Notes: generated from the sequence alone by a model not told the origin. DNA of 64,000 nt from Moraxellaceae bacterium AER2_44_116 (GCA_006546595.1 VIAD01000009.1:62001-126000); one strand, 5' to 3'. Shown: positions 1 through 8,333, counted from the first letter of the stretch. Translations and numbers: made by a program.

Positions 1-90
1 CGCCAAGACTTCAGGATGTCCCATCATCGCTTGATACAAGCAACTAAAAAAAGCCAATAAAAATAAACTCGGCCACAAACGATTCAGCAT
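1..90 (-). CDS. N-terminus of a putative SpmA-like (nucleoside recognition domain) membrane protein, cut by the window edge
   Basis: An ATG at 90 opens a minus-strand frame that stays open to base 1 (30 codons). It starts MLNRLWPSLFLLAFFSCLYQ, a positively flanked hydrophobic segment, and continues AMMGHPEVLA. That resembles the start of SpmA/Gate-domain inner-membrane proteins, which begin MLNxxW, have a first membrane helix and then a GxxEVF-like stretch. Only 30 residues are visible and no strong ribosome-binding site is seen, so the family call comes from resemblance to remembered sequences. An overlapping 71-codon frame (44-259) has no recognisable content and was left out. Confidence 0.45.
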   Translation of the reverse strand, partial: MLNRLWPSLFLLAFFSCLYQAMMGHPEVLA

Positions 91-347
91 AACTAACATT
101 CCAAAAGTAAGACGAAAAAATAAAACAAAAAACTATCTTGCTATCCTTATACTCATTCATCATTCGCACGGCAGATTGCCACGCCAAACGATGACCCGCA
201 ATGATTAAGCGGCACTTATATTTTGCATCTGCTATTGCATAGCGGTCTGTCAATGCCATAACGTCTAAAAAAAGCGCAACAGATACAAAAAAAATGACAA
301 TCGGCTAGTTATTACACCACTCTTTTAATACCGACGATTGAAAAAAG

Positions 348-396
348 TTTTCCACAAAATCTGTGGATAAGTCTGTGGATAAGTCTGTTATCTACC
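348..396. promoter_or_regulatory. Cluster of DnaA boxes next to AT-rich DNA
   Basis: TGTGGATAA, the complement of the consensus DnaA box TTATCCACA, occurs twice at 362-370 and 374-382, as part of a 12-bp tandem unit CTGTGGATAAGT. A one-mismatch box in the other orientation, TTTTCCACA, lies at 348-356, and a degenerate TTATCTACC at 388-396. The next 150 bp (about 420-560) are very AT-rich. The stretch between the genes at 90 and 695 holds nothing else I recognise. It could be a DnaA-regulated promoter, a DnaA-titration site or a replication origin. dnaA, dnaN, gyrB and rpmH are not in the window, so the oriC reading is unproven. Confidence 0.6.
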
Positions 397-694
397 CCAA
401 CAAAGCTAACGATACCAATGCTTTGAGTTAAATCGTCTATTTTTTGTACTTTATAAAAATAACCAATAAAATCAAAGAGTTAATTTTTACAATACTGTCA
501 CAATCATTTTTTTATAAAAAAATACTTGACCATTCGCTTGTCAATAGCAGCAATTTTATATGTGTTCGTTTTTTAAGCATAAACTATGTCAAAATATGAC
601 TAAAAAGCCAACAATGTTCGTGATGGAAAAAACTTGTCGAACATCAAGACTTTGAGCGACAATAACGGACAAATAAACATAAGATTTTATTCCT

Positions 695-1363
695 ATGATA
701 GGACGATTACTGCTAACAACCCTTGCTCTCTCCTGCGCTTCTGCTGAGGCGGGTAACATTTATAAGTTTCGAGACGCAAGTGGCAACATCTTATTTACCA
801 ACGTTGTGGACAGTCATAGTAAGCCGCGTGGTGAGGACTTCAATCAATATACCAAGCTAGAAAAAGTGACTTGGTTTGCCGATACCAATGTACATAAATA
901 TCACAATTGGGGCAGTGATGAACGCGCCGTGCGCCCTAGTTTTAGCAAAAATAAAGATGCCTATGATGCCATGATTGCCGATGCCGCCAATACTTATGGA
1001 ATTGACAAGGGTTTAGTGAAAGCGGTGATTCATACCGAGTCTGGTTTTAATCCACACGCACGCTCTGGGCCGGGTGCCAAAGGTTTAATGCAGTTAATGC
1101 CCGCTACTGCTCGTCGTTTTGCGGTTGGTGATGTCTATGACCCTGCACAAAACATTAAAGGTGGCACACAATATTTAAGCTTTTTAATGAAGCGGTTTAA
1201 TAATTTAGAACTGGCGTTGGCAGGCTACAACGCAGGTGAAGGCAACGTAGATAAGTACAAAGGCATTCCGCCTTTTGCCGAAACGCAAGACTATGTCAAA
1301 CGGGTGATTGGGCGTTATAACAAATTGTATGGCGGCAATGGCCAACAACTCAGTATGAATTAA
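695..1363 (+). CDS. Secreted lytic murein transglycosylase (SLT family 1) with N-terminal DUF4124-like region
   Basis: This is a periplasmic peptidoglycan-cleaving enzyme that would form 1,6-anhydromuramyl ends. The 222 residues begin with a short signal peptide ending near AEA (17-19). A DUF4124-like segment follows (IYKFRDASGNILFTN, 22-36). The SLT domain covers about 85-210. Its hallmarks are the catalytic-Glu motif HTESGFNPHARS (Glu115), GAKGLMQLMPATA, and a C-terminal AGYNAGEGNV. The gene stands alone. It ends 31 bp before a REP-like hairpin that probably serves as terminator for it and for the convergent ParA gene. The family is certain; which E. coli or Pseudomonas Mlt it matches is not. 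Confidence 0.9.
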   Translation: MIGRLLLTTLALSCASAEAGNIYKFRDASGNILFTNVVDSHSKPRGEDFNQYTKLEKVTWFADTNVHKYHNWGSDERAVRPSFSKNKDAYDAMIADAANTYGIDKGLVKAVIHTESGFNPHARSGPGAKGLMQLMPATARRFAVGDVYDPAQNIKGGTQYLSFLMKRFNNLELALAGYNAGEGNVDKYKGIPPFAETQDYVKRVIGRYNKLYGGNGQQLSMN

Positions 1364-1393
1364 AACGCTTCTACAATTACACTTAAATTAACC

Positions 1394-1443
1394 CTTCGAC
1401 TCCGCTCAGGGAGCGTCTCTGCGCTGGCTGAGCGGAGTCGAAG
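1394..1443. terminator. REP-like palindrome acting as probable bidirectional terminator
   Basis: CTTCGACTCCGCTCAG (1394-1409) is followed after 18 bp by its perfect complement CTGAGCGGAGTCGAAG (1428-1443). It fills the gap between two convergent genes ending at 1363 (+) and 1450 (-). This is the cleanest copy in the window of the TTCGACTCCGCTCAG palindrome family. Confidence 0.75.
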
Positions 1444-1449
1444 CCGGAC

Positions 1450-2235
1450 TTAATCCAATAACTCAGCAAACAATGCCACAAACTGCTCACTCAATTTATG
1501 ATTCGGTGCTAAAAATACCAAGGGCATACTTTGTTGATGTGATTCTTTCATAATCACTGATGAACCTAAATGCGTTTGCATAATTGGCAAACCTTCAGCG
1601 CGTAACTCGGCGACCAATTGTGTTGGCAACGTTGCTCTAGGCTGAAACTGATTAACAATTACCCCTTCCACTTCCAGTTCAGCATTATGGTCAGCACGCG
1701 TCTCACCCACATTCTCCAGTAAAGTATATAAAGCACGACGTGAGAACGCATCACAATCAAACGGAATCAAACACCGCTCTGCCGCAATCAATGCTGACAA
1801 GGTATAAAAGTTAAACGCGGGTGGTGTATCAATAAAAATATTATCGTAATCGCGACTGATTTCTTTTAATGCCGCTGCCAATTTGTAAATCTTATGTTTA
1901 CTTTGCAATAAATGTTCAATTTCACCCAATTCTGGATTAGACGGAATCACATCTAAATTTTCAAAACGCGTTGGATGCACATACTCCGACAATGGCTTTT
2001 CACGGCCTTTTAAGCTCAATGTTTGTGCAAAAAACTGGCCAATATTGGGTTGTAACTCTGGTTTATCCGCCGCGTACTCAGCAACCTCTCCTAATAAATA
2101 CTGTGTCGCATTACATTGTGGGTCTAAATCCAGCACTAGTGTTTTTAAACCTTGACTCGCACTGACCGCCGCTAAATTGACGGTAATACTCGACTTGCCC
2201 ACACCACCTTTTTGATTAAAAATGACACGCCTCAT
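1450..2235 (-). CDS. ParA/Soj-family P-loop ATPase (orphan)
   Basis: This is a deviant-Walker ATPase of the ParA/MinD class; such proteins position DNA or large complexes on the nucleoid. The start used is the ATG at 2235, because AAGAGG lies 7 nt upstream and the Walker A motif (KGGVGKSS, residues 9-16) then sits at its usual N-terminal place; the frame stays open upstream to 2385 without recognisable content. DLDPQCNAT (36-44) is the A' motif, and FIDTPP is Walker B. The length (261 residues) is typical. No parB or centromere-like repeat is nearby, so the cargo is unknown. DnaA boxes lie 1.8 kb away. Confidence 0.88.
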   Translation of the reverse strand: MRRVIFNQKGGVGKSSITVNLAAVSASQGLKTLVLDLDPQCNATQYLLGEVAEYAADKPELQPNIGQFFAQTLSLKGREKPLSEYVHPTRFENLDVIPSNPELGEIEHLLQSKHKIYKLAAALKEISRDYDNIFIDTPPAFNFYTLSALIAAERCLIPFDCDAFSRRALYTLLENVGETRADHNAELEVEGVIVNQFQPRATLPTQLVAELRAEGLPIMQTHLGSSVIMKESHQQSMPLVFLAPNHKLSEQFVALFAELLD

Positions 2236-2472
2236 GCGATAGCCTCTTAGGTTTATTTTAAATTTGGTGCAATTGTAACGGTGATAGATAAGAGAACCAA
2301 TGCTTTTATATGACATCTGATGTGGATTGCTAAAAGCCATCAAACACATCTCTTGTTTTAGTGTTTTTACTCTAGAAAAAATCAAGAGTTTTTACACTTA
2401 AAAGCTTAAAAAACAGATAATTAGACTACTTATTCTACAACTCTGTCCTCTATAATCATTATAACAAACAGA

Positions 2473-2545
2473 AACCATAGTTTTTTTATGGTTCTACTAA
2501 AGAATCTCCCCTGACCCCTCTTTCAAAAAAGAAGGATTCTACAGG
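2473..2545. repeat. Small hairpins in the ParA-acyl reductase intergenic region
   Basis: AACCATA (2473-2479) pairs with TATGGTT (2487-2493) across a T-rich loop. About 15 bp further, TCTCCCCTG is mirrored by CAGGGAGA with an inner CTTTC-AAAAAA-GAAGG stem. The second hairpin resembles dispersed intergenic palindromes seen in many bacteria. Both lie in the divergent promoter region of ParA (-) and the acyl reductase (+). Confidence 0.4.
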
Positions 2546-2601
2546 GAGACTTCAAATAAGCGATAAACACGTTCTAAAATGAATGATAGAGGGTAAAGAC
2601 G

Positions 2602-4578
2602 ATGAATTATTTTGTGACAGGTGGTACAGGTTTCATTGGTCGCTTTTTGGTATCCCGTTTATTAAAACGCCAAGACGCGGTTGTGTATTTATTATGCCGT
2701 GAAGCATCTAAAAATAAATTTGATGACTTAATGGATGAATTGGGCGCAAATGACCATCAATTGATTCCTATTTTTGGTGATATTTCCCAAGAAAGTTTAG
2801 TATCTGCGGCTGACTTAAAAAAACTCACGGGCAAGATTGACCACGTATTTCATCTCGCTGCTATTTATGACATGAACATGAGCGATGCCACAGGCGAAGC
2901 CATTAACAATCAAGGCACACGTAACGTTGTCAATTTTGTTAATCAACTCGGTGGCAAAGTACGTTTACACCACATGAGTTCCATTGCAGTCGCAGGCACA
3001 GAATGGGAAGGAGTCTTTAAAGAGTCCATGTTTGACGAAGGCCAAACGCTCAATCACCCATACTACCGCAGCAAATTCACCTCTGAAAAAATCGTGCGCG
3101 AAGAAACAAAAGTCCCTTACCGCATTTATCGCCCTGGTATGGTGGTTGGTGATTCGGAAACTGGTTTTATGGACAAAATTGATGGTCCATACTACTTCTT
3201 CAAAACCATTCAACGCATCCGTGACAATGTGCCTAAATGGTTGCCGTTATTAGGCATTAATGGCGGTCAAATGCCCCTTTGCCCTGTCGATTATGTTGCT
3301 GATGCAATGGACTATATTGCTCATAAAGACGGCTTAGACGGTAAAGCTTTTTGCTTAGTACAAAATCCTGCGCCTACCGTGGGCGAAATGATGAAAATTT
3401 TATTTGCCGCCGCACATGGCCCTGAGTTTGCCAAAAACTTTGATATTCCTGATGTTCGTATGCCTAGCTCGGCCAAAGCTTTATTTCATAAATTTACTGA
3501 AAGCAACCTTGCTGCCACCTTATCGAAAGTCATTGGCGCACCGATTTCAACGTTAACGTATGTCACCAACAAGTTTGAGTTTGACGATAAAAACGCGCAA
3601 GCGGCGTTGGCAGGCAGTGGCATTAGCTGCCCTCGTTTAGAAACTTACGCCGAAAAACTGTGGGAATACTGGGAATGGAGTTTAGATAGCGGCTCATTTA
3701 TGACGGGCAAAGCCTTAGAAATGGTCGATGGCAAAACGGTGCTAATTACAGGTGCTTCGAGTGGTATTGGTTTGACCGTGGCCAAAAAGCTCGGGCAAGC
3801 AGGCGCACGCGTGTTGTTAGTGGCGCGTGGTGTCGAGAAGCTCGAACAAACGGCTGAGATGATTCGTAAAATTGGCGGCGAAGCGTACATCTATCCTTGT
3901 GATTTAAATAATCTACAAGCGATTGATGCCCTTGCTCAACAAGTTTTAGCCGATCACGGTACGATTGATATTTTGATTAACAATGCGGGTCGTTCTATTC
4001 GTCGGGCAGTGGTTGAATCTTTAGACCGTTTCCATGATTTTGAACGCACCATGCAATTGAATTATTTTGGTTCGATTCGCTTGATTATGGGTTTGTTACC
4101 GTCAATGCAAGCAGCCAATAAAGGCCAAATTATTAACATTTCGTCGATTGGTTGCTTGGCGAATGCTCCACGTTTTGCGGCTTATGTGGCTAGTAAGTCG
4201 GCGTTGGATGCGTTCTCGCGTTGTTTATCCGCAGAGATTCATCAATTCAACATCAACATCACTACCATTTATATGCCTTTAGTGCGTACACCAATGATTG
4301 CACCGACCAAGATGTATGATTATGTGCCGACATTTACACCTGACCAAGCGGCTAATTTGATTATTAAAGCCATTGTCAGCAAGCCTAAGCGTATCAAAAC
4401 ACCATTAGGTCAAACGGCTGAAATTTCTTATGCCTTATGGCCAAAAATCAATGATGCAGTGCTAAGTTTGGGCTTTAAACTGTTCCCATCATCTGCTGCT
4501 GCTCGTGGTGCTAAAGACGAAAAACCATCCGCCGCCGCGATTGTGATGGCCAATGTTTTACAAGGCCAACACTGGTAA
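2602..4578 (+). CDS. Two-domain fatty acyl-CoA/ACP reductase (Marinobacter Maqu_2507 type), forming fatty alcohols
   Basis: The predicted enzyme reduces long-chain acyl-CoA or acyl-ACP to the primary alcohol with NADPH, the step that feeds wax-ester synthesis. Its 658 residues match the known bacterial enzymes (about 660) in length and layout. The N-terminal extended-SDR reductase domain has TGGTGFIG at 6-13 and catalytic Tyr154-xxx-Lys158. The C-terminal classical SDR domain has TGASSGIG at 383-390, a Ser514-Ser515 pair and Tyr528-xxx-Lys532. Stretches such as YRPGMVVGDSETGFMDK and FHDFERTMQLNYFGS are near-identical to the Marinobacter proteins as I remember them. GAGGGTAAAGACG precedes the ATG. 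A hairpin at 4589 ends the unit. No wax synthase gene is in the window. The chain-length preference cannot be read from the sequence. Confidence 0.9.
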   Translation: MNYFVTGGTGFIGRFLVSRLLKRQDAVVYLLCREASKNKFDDLMDELGANDHQLIPIFGDISQESLVSAADLKKLTGKIDHVFHLAAIYDMNMSDATGEAINNQGTRNVVNFVNQLGGKVRLHHMSSIAVAGTEWEGVFKESMFDEGQTLNHPYYRSKFTSEKIVREETKVPYRIYRPGMVVGDSETGFMDKIDGPYYFFKTIQRIRDNVPKWLPLLGINGGQMPLCPVDYVADAMDYIAHKDGLDGKAFCLVQNPAPTVGEMMKILFAAAHGPEFAKNFDIPDVRMPSSAKALFHKFTESNLAATLSKVIGAPISTLTYVTNKFEFDDKNAQAALAGSGISCPRLETYAEKLWEYWEWSLDSGSFMTGKALEMVDGKTVLITGASSGIGLTVAKKLGQAGARVLLVARGVEKLEQTAEMIRKIGGEAYIYPCDLNNLQAIDALAQQVLADHGTIDILINNAGRSIRRAVVESLDRFHDFERTMQLNYFGSIRLIMGLLPSMQAANKGQIINISSIGCLANAPRFAAYVASKSALDAFSRCLSAEIHQFNINITTIYMPLVRTPMIAPTKMYDYVPTFTPDQAANLIIKAIVSKPKRIKTPLGQTAEISYALWPKINDAVLSLGFKLFPSSAAARGAKDEKPSAAAIVMANVLQGQHW

Positions 4579-4588
4579 TTTGTTTGTT

Positions 4589-4641
4589 TCTTGGGGAAGA
4601 TGAAGGTAAGCTGCACAGATTACGTTCATTCTTCCCCAAGA
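4589..4641 (+). terminator. Intrinsic terminator-like hairpin after the acyl reductase
   Basis: TCTTGGGGAAGA (4589-4600) is perfectly complementary to TCTTCCCCAAGA (4630-4641), and the pairing extends imperfectly inward. A weak T-rich stretch (GTTTTGTT) follows. The hairpin ends 8 bp before the Uma2 start codon, so it may also affect that gene's translation. Confidence 0.6.
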
Positions 4642-4649
4642 GTTTTGTT

Positions 4650-5231
4650 ATGGCAACCGCTCAACAAACCCCGTTTATTAGCGAAGCAGAATACTTAGCG
4701 GGCGAAAAAATCTCCGACGTTAAACACGAATATATCGACGGCTATGTCTATGCCATGTCAGGCGCACACGCGAATCATAATCGCATTTCGATGAATCTCT
4801 CCGTAGCATTTGCCAACCACTTAGCAGGCAAACCCTGTCAGCCTTACGCATCCGATATGAAAGTCAAAGTAGGCAGTAAATATTTTTACCCTGATGTTTT
4901 GGTGGATTGTTCTGACGTTGACGACTACTTCACCGAAAGCCCCATTATTTTGGTGGAAGTGTTATCTAAATCCACTCGACGTATGGACGAAACAACAAAA
5001 CGCCTGATTTATTTGCAAATTCCCACGCTACAAGAATATGTCTTAATCGAACAAGATTTTGTCAAAATTGAAATTGTGCGTAAAAGCGAAAACTGGCAAC
5101 CAATGCGCTACTATTTGGGCGATGAACTAACTTTTGAATCTATTGGACTAACATTGACAGTAGAAGAAATTTATCAACGGGTAAAAAACGAAGAAATGAC
5201 GGAGTGGCTGGCTAGTAAAGATATGGGGTGA
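4650..5231 (+). CDS. Uma2-family (DUF820) PD-(D/E)xK nuclease-like protein
   Basis: The protein has 193 residues from the ATG at 4650; the frame remains open back to 4584 but that part overlaps a hairpin. It carries the Uma2 pattern: KHEYIDGYVYAMSGA near 25-39, then PDVLV with Asp82, then ILVEVLSKST with Glu103 and Lys107. Together these form the PD-(D/E)xK-like active-site set. The family is common in cyanobacteria and scattered through other bacteria, often in mobile or repeat-rich DNA. Its biological role is not established. A degenerate REP palindrome follows the stop codon. Confidence 0.85.
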   Translation: MATAQQTPFISEAEYLAGEKISDVKHEYIDGYVYAMSGAHANHNRISMNLSVAFANHLAGKPCQPYASDMKVKVGSKYFYPDVLVDCSDVDDYFTESPIILVEVLSKSTRRMDETTKRLIYLQIPTLQEYVLIEQDFVKIEIVRKSENWQPMRYYLGDELTFESIGLTLTVEEIYQRVKNEEMTEWLASKDMG

Positions 5232-5250
5232 GCGGACAAAAGAGGCTTGG

Positions 5251-5319
5251 CTTCGACTCCGCTCAGCCACCACAACTCCGCTCAGCCAACGCAAAGACGT
5301 TCCCTGAGCGAAGTTGAAG
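5251..5319. repeat. REP-like palindrome (degenerate)
   Basis: CTTCGACTCCGCTCAG (5251-5266) faces CTGAGCGAAGTTGAAG (5304-5319) with two mismatches. An internal direct copy of ACTCCGCTCAGCCA lies between them. It separates the convergent Uma2 and SirB2 genes and may terminate both. Confidence 0.65.
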
Positions 5320-5337
5320 GGTCAATTTAACCAAACT

Positions 5338-5715
5338 TTAACTAAAAAACCCCAACGGCGACTTCGCAATCGCGACACTAATAATAAACATATACACCAT
5401 CATCGCTGATACCAAAAATCCCACTTTTTGATTGGTTGTTTTCGCCTTTCTAAAGGCCATCACGCCCAAACCAATATACACAATCAATAACGTAATTTTT
5501 ACATGTACCCAAGCAGGAAATTGATGTCCCACCACTAATAAGCCAATCGCCGATAACAACAAAATGGTATCAATAATATGAGGGCTGATTTTTACCCATT
5601 TTGCTTGTAACTGTGGTGAATTCTGCAACAACCAACCGCCGCGAATGAGAAAAAATAAACCGCTTAAAACGACAGCCGTCATGTGTAAGTGTTTCAAAGC
5701 AATATAGCTATTCAT
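5338..5715 (-). CDS. SirB2-family inner-membrane protein
   Basis: This is a 125-residue protein with four hydrophobic helices (about 8-27, 47-65, 70-88 and 100-118) and the SirB2 signature: ALKHLHMTAVVLSGLFFLIRG at the N-terminus and a central HxxDTILLxSAIGL-like helix. The family (YchQ in E. coli) is widespread in proteobacteria and of unknown biochemical function. It is probably co-transcribed with the BolA-family gene 13 bp upstream. Confidence 0.85.
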   Translation of the reverse strand: MNSYIALKHLHMTAVVLSGLFFLIRGGWLLQNSPQLQAKWVKISPHIIDTILLLSAIGLLVVGHQFPAWVHVKITLLIVYIGLGVMAFRKAKTTNQKVGFLVSAMMVYMFIISVAIAKSPLGFFS

Positions 5716-5728
5716 CTTTAAAACAATC

Positions 5729-6034
5729 CTATTTTTTACTATGACAGACAGGACTAGCTGGGGCTTGTTGCAGCACCGACCACTCTTCTGGCGTGTAAGT
5801 GTGTAAAGCTAGCGCATGTAAGCCTTTGGCCATTTCATCTTGCACTAAAGCATAAACTTGCTGATGGCGTTGCACCGAACGCCTGCCAATAAAATCAGGT
5901 GAAACAATCACACATTTAAAATGAGTTTCTCGGTTTGCTGGGCCACTGTGATTGTCGGATTCATTAATCACTTCTAAATGTTCAAGTGTGAACGCGGCTT
6001 GCAGACGGTCGGTGATGAGTTGTTGTCGTTGCAT
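5729..6034 (-). CDS. BolA-family protein
   Basis: This small protein (101 residues from the ATG at 6034; a TTG at 6046 in the same frame is an alternative start) has the BolA fold: a helical start, a central beta strand (HFKCVIVSPDF), and the RHQQVY motif at 56-61. BolA proteins partner monothiol glutaredoxins in iron-sulphur handling; His57 corresponds to the conserved histidine that can help bind a shared cluster. The C-terminal tail PASPVCHSKK is not part of the core. Which subfamily it belongs to (BolA, IbaG/YrbA or other) is not clear. Confidence 0.8.
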   Translation of the reverse strand: MQRQQLITDRLQAAFTLEHLEVINESDNHSGPANRETHFKCVIVSPDFIGRRSVQRHQQVYALVQDEMAKGLHALALHTYTPEEWSVLQQAPASPVCHSKK

Positions 6035-6069
6035 TCTTGATCTCAATATTTCAATTAAACGCTTATTTT

Positions 6070-6168
6070 AGGGTTTACACGGTTATCACTTATTTGTTCA
6101 CATTTCAGCTGCTTTAGGAAGCTTTATGTTCACAAAATGCGCTAATCGCGGCGCGATGCGTAAGTCCT
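6070..6168 (-). mobile_element. MITE-like element, copy 1 (inverted relative to the copy at 39763)
   Basis: A 99-bp segment whose reverse complement matches 39763-39861 over its whole length, with about one mismatch in six by eye. Its intact terminus reads TGCGTAAGTCCT (6157-6168). The other end (6070-6081) has diverged. It has no coding capacity. It lies in the divergent promoter region between the BolA gene and the diiron-protein gene. Confidence 0.7.
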
Positions 6169-6314
6169 GACTGGCCATTATCGCACTATTATCTGAATTT
6201 TTGACTTTTATGAGTCATTGGTCACGGAAAAGAATTTGCACTTTTTGTATTCATGGCGTATATATTTAATGAGTTGGTACTATAGTGCAAATAACACACA
6301 TACGGAGAACAACA

Positions 6315-7439
6315 ATGACGATTCAAGTGGCTGCCCATACCCCTAACGAAGTACGCTATTTTCCCGAAGCTGACGACATTGCTGCCAAGCTCACTGAAGA
6401 TAACATCCAAGATATTATTGAAATTTTTAAAACTCCTTTAGAAGGCTCCTATAACTGGGACTATTCCAGTATTGATGGCCGTATTCGTAAACTTTATCGT
6501 TTAGGCAAAGAGCTGAATTGGAATCAAGAAACCGATCTCAATTGGGATCAAAATTATCCTAAAGATCAATCACCTAGCGATATGTCATTTAATCCTTTTG
6601 CAGGTTATGCGCCTTTTGAAACCATGAGCGAAGAGCAAAAACTCAGTTTTGCTTGGCATTATCAAGCATGGACTTTGTCTCAATTTTTACATGGCGAACA
6701 AGGGGCGTTATTGGTCGCTTCACAATTAGTATCCTGTGCGCCGACCTTTGATGCCAAACTATACGCGTCATCACAAACCTTTGACGAAGCGCGTCATGTG
6801 GAAACGTTTAATCGTTATCTGCAAGAAAAAATTCAAATTATGTATCCCATCACCCCACACTTAAAGTCATTGATTGACAAAGTATTGAGCGATGCGCGTT
6901 GGGATTTGAAATTTATTGGGATGCAAATTGTGATTGAAGGTTTAGCACTAGCGGCCTTTAATACCATGCGGATGACGTGTTTAGACCCGTTATTAAAGGA
7001 TCTCATTTATCTCGTCACGCGTGACGAAGCGCGTCATGTCACCTTTGGGGTCAACTATTTGGAATACATTGTTCAGCATTTATCCCCCGCCGAAATTGAA
7101 GAACGTGCTCAATTTGCCTATGAAGCCTGTGTGGTGATGCGCGAACGTTTAATTGCCACCGAAGTGTTTGCTGAGTTTGGTTGGGATGTTGAAGCCGCGC
7201 GTAAACACATGCTCGAATCCAGCGTGATGCAGTATTTTAATAAATTTTTGTTTACCCGTATTATTCCCAATTTGGCACGGATTGGCTTATTAACAGACAC
7301 TGTTCGACCCAAATTTGAGGCACTCGGTATTTTAGAATACGAAAATTTAGTCAGCGATGGTGATATTGATTGGGCTGTTTTGAGTGAGCCTTTATATCAA
7401 GAAACAGCAAGTGAAGACAAACCTGCCAAAGCGGCTTAA
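6315..7439 (+). CDS. Ferritin-like diiron protein (R2/AurF-like fold), unknown substrate
   Basis: The 374-residue protein starts at the ATG at 6315, preceded by CGGAGAACAACA; an in-frame ATG at 6285 has no such site. It has a complete six-residue carboxylate-diiron ligand set on four helices: Glu128 (HGEQGAL), Glu158 and His161 (FDEARHVE), Glu208 (VIEGLAL), Glu238 and His241 (RDEARHVT). This arrangement is that of ribonucleotide reductase R2-like oxidases and AurF-type N-oxygenases. It lacks an obvious radical-transfer C-terminus, so an oxygenase or ligand-binding oxidase is more likely than a true R2. There is no reductase gene next to it. A lipid-related role is possible from context only. 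Confidence 0.8.
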   Translation: MTIQVAAHTPNEVRYFPEADDIAAKLTEDNIQDIIEIFKTPLEGSYNWDYSSIDGRIRKLYRLGKELNWNQETDLNWDQNYPKDQSPSDMSFNPFAGYAPFETMSEEQKLSFAWHYQAWTLSQFLHGEQGALLVASQLVSCAPTFDAKLYASSQTFDEARHVETFNRYLQEKIQIMYPITPHLKSLIDKVLSDARWDLKFIGMQIVIEGLALAAFNTMRMTCLDPLLKDLIYLVTRDEARHVTFGVNYLEYIVQHLSPAEIEERAQFAYEACVVMRERLIATEVFAEFGWDVEAARKHMLESSVMQYFNKFLFTRIIPNLARIGLLTDTVRPKFEALGILEYENLVSDGDIDWAVLSEPLYQETASEDKPAKAA

Positions 7440-7476
7440 ACCTTAGTATCGGTTAGCATTTTGTTGAATTATCCCC

Positions 7477-7524
7477 TTCTACTCCGCTCAGAGAACCTGT
7501 TTATGGCTACTGAGCGAAGTAGAA
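7477..7524. repeat. REP-like palindrome at a convergent gene end
   Basis: TTCTACTCCGCTCAG (7477-7491) pairs with CTGAGCGAAGTAGAA (7510-7524), one mismatch in 15. It lies between the ends of the diiron gene and the broken binding-protein gene, the usual position for this family. Confidence 0.7.
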
Positions 7525-7537
7525 TTGAGATAATATT

Positions 7538-8308
7538 TCAATCCGCATTAGCTGCCATATTGTCAGCCATCCATTTTTTGTCATTTTTCAACACGTTGAT
7601 TTTTTTCCAAATTTTCTCCATATCGGCTTGAGGCACGCTGCCAGAACGAGAAAAAGGCATAAAATATGTCTTACTAAATACTGGACGTGACACAATCTTG
7701 AGTTTCCCTTTAAACATAGAGCGATCTAATAACGTTTCAGCATAAGTTCCCATCATCACAACGCTGCCTTTTTCATGCAGCAACCGCACAAGATTCGTTT
7801 TATCATCAGCACCCATTTCTTTTAATTGCAATGTTGCATCTATCTTTCGTATATCGTTAACGACCGAATAGCCTTCAGGCAACATAATAGGTACAGGAAT
7901 GGTTTTTGGATTACCATCATATTGATAGTTTGTCCCTACTGGAATCACAATAACGTAATTTAAGCGGGCAACCGCTTCTTTGGAATCTGGATTCTTGGCT
8001 GCATCCGCAGGATAAATCATATACTCGGCACGATCGGCATTATACGATGCTGGAATTGCACCATCATATTTCCCGCTACGCACTGTTTATTGACACTCTT
8101 CCCAGTTCATTGGCACAAGATTAAGGTGATGACCTGCCATTTGTGTCGCCGTGTACATCATGTTTGAATACACCTTTAACTCACCTTGTTTGGCAAAACG
8201 GGGGTCTATACACATCGTCAACTCTCGTGCCTGCGCTATAACGGGTGCTGTTAAAAATAGACAACTTGAGAGGTTTATCATCAATGATCGAAATGAAAAA
8301 ATAGCCAT
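7538..8308 (-). pseudogene. Periplasmic solute-binding protein (bacterial SBP family 3-like), interrupted by one in-frame stop
   Basis: The reading frame starts at the ATG at 8308 with a signal peptide (MINLSSCLFLTAPVIAQA) and the typical mature start ELTMCIDPRF. It runs to residue 73 (NWEECQ), meets TAA at 8087-8089, and continues in the same frame with TVRSGKYDGAIPASY to 7538. No base is lost; CAA-TAA-ACA is a simple nonsense change. The second part carries the rest of the domain (VGTNYQYDG, YAETLLDRS). GTG at 8083 could restart translation, but the product would lack the signal peptide. The domain is like those binding amino acids; no permease or ATPase gene is adjacent. Decay, a sequencing error or readthrough are all possible. 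Confidence 0.75.
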
Positions 8309-8333
8309 ATTAATGTCCTTCTAAAATGCTGCT

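Noticed and set aside
44..259. 71-codon minus-strand frame at the left edge
   Set aside because: It overlaps the better-supported SpmA-like start in another frame and contains no recognisable domain.
4650..5231. Uma2 protein as part of a toxin-antitoxin pair
   Set aside because: No small partner gene adjoins it; the next gene is convergent and belongs to the SirB2 family.
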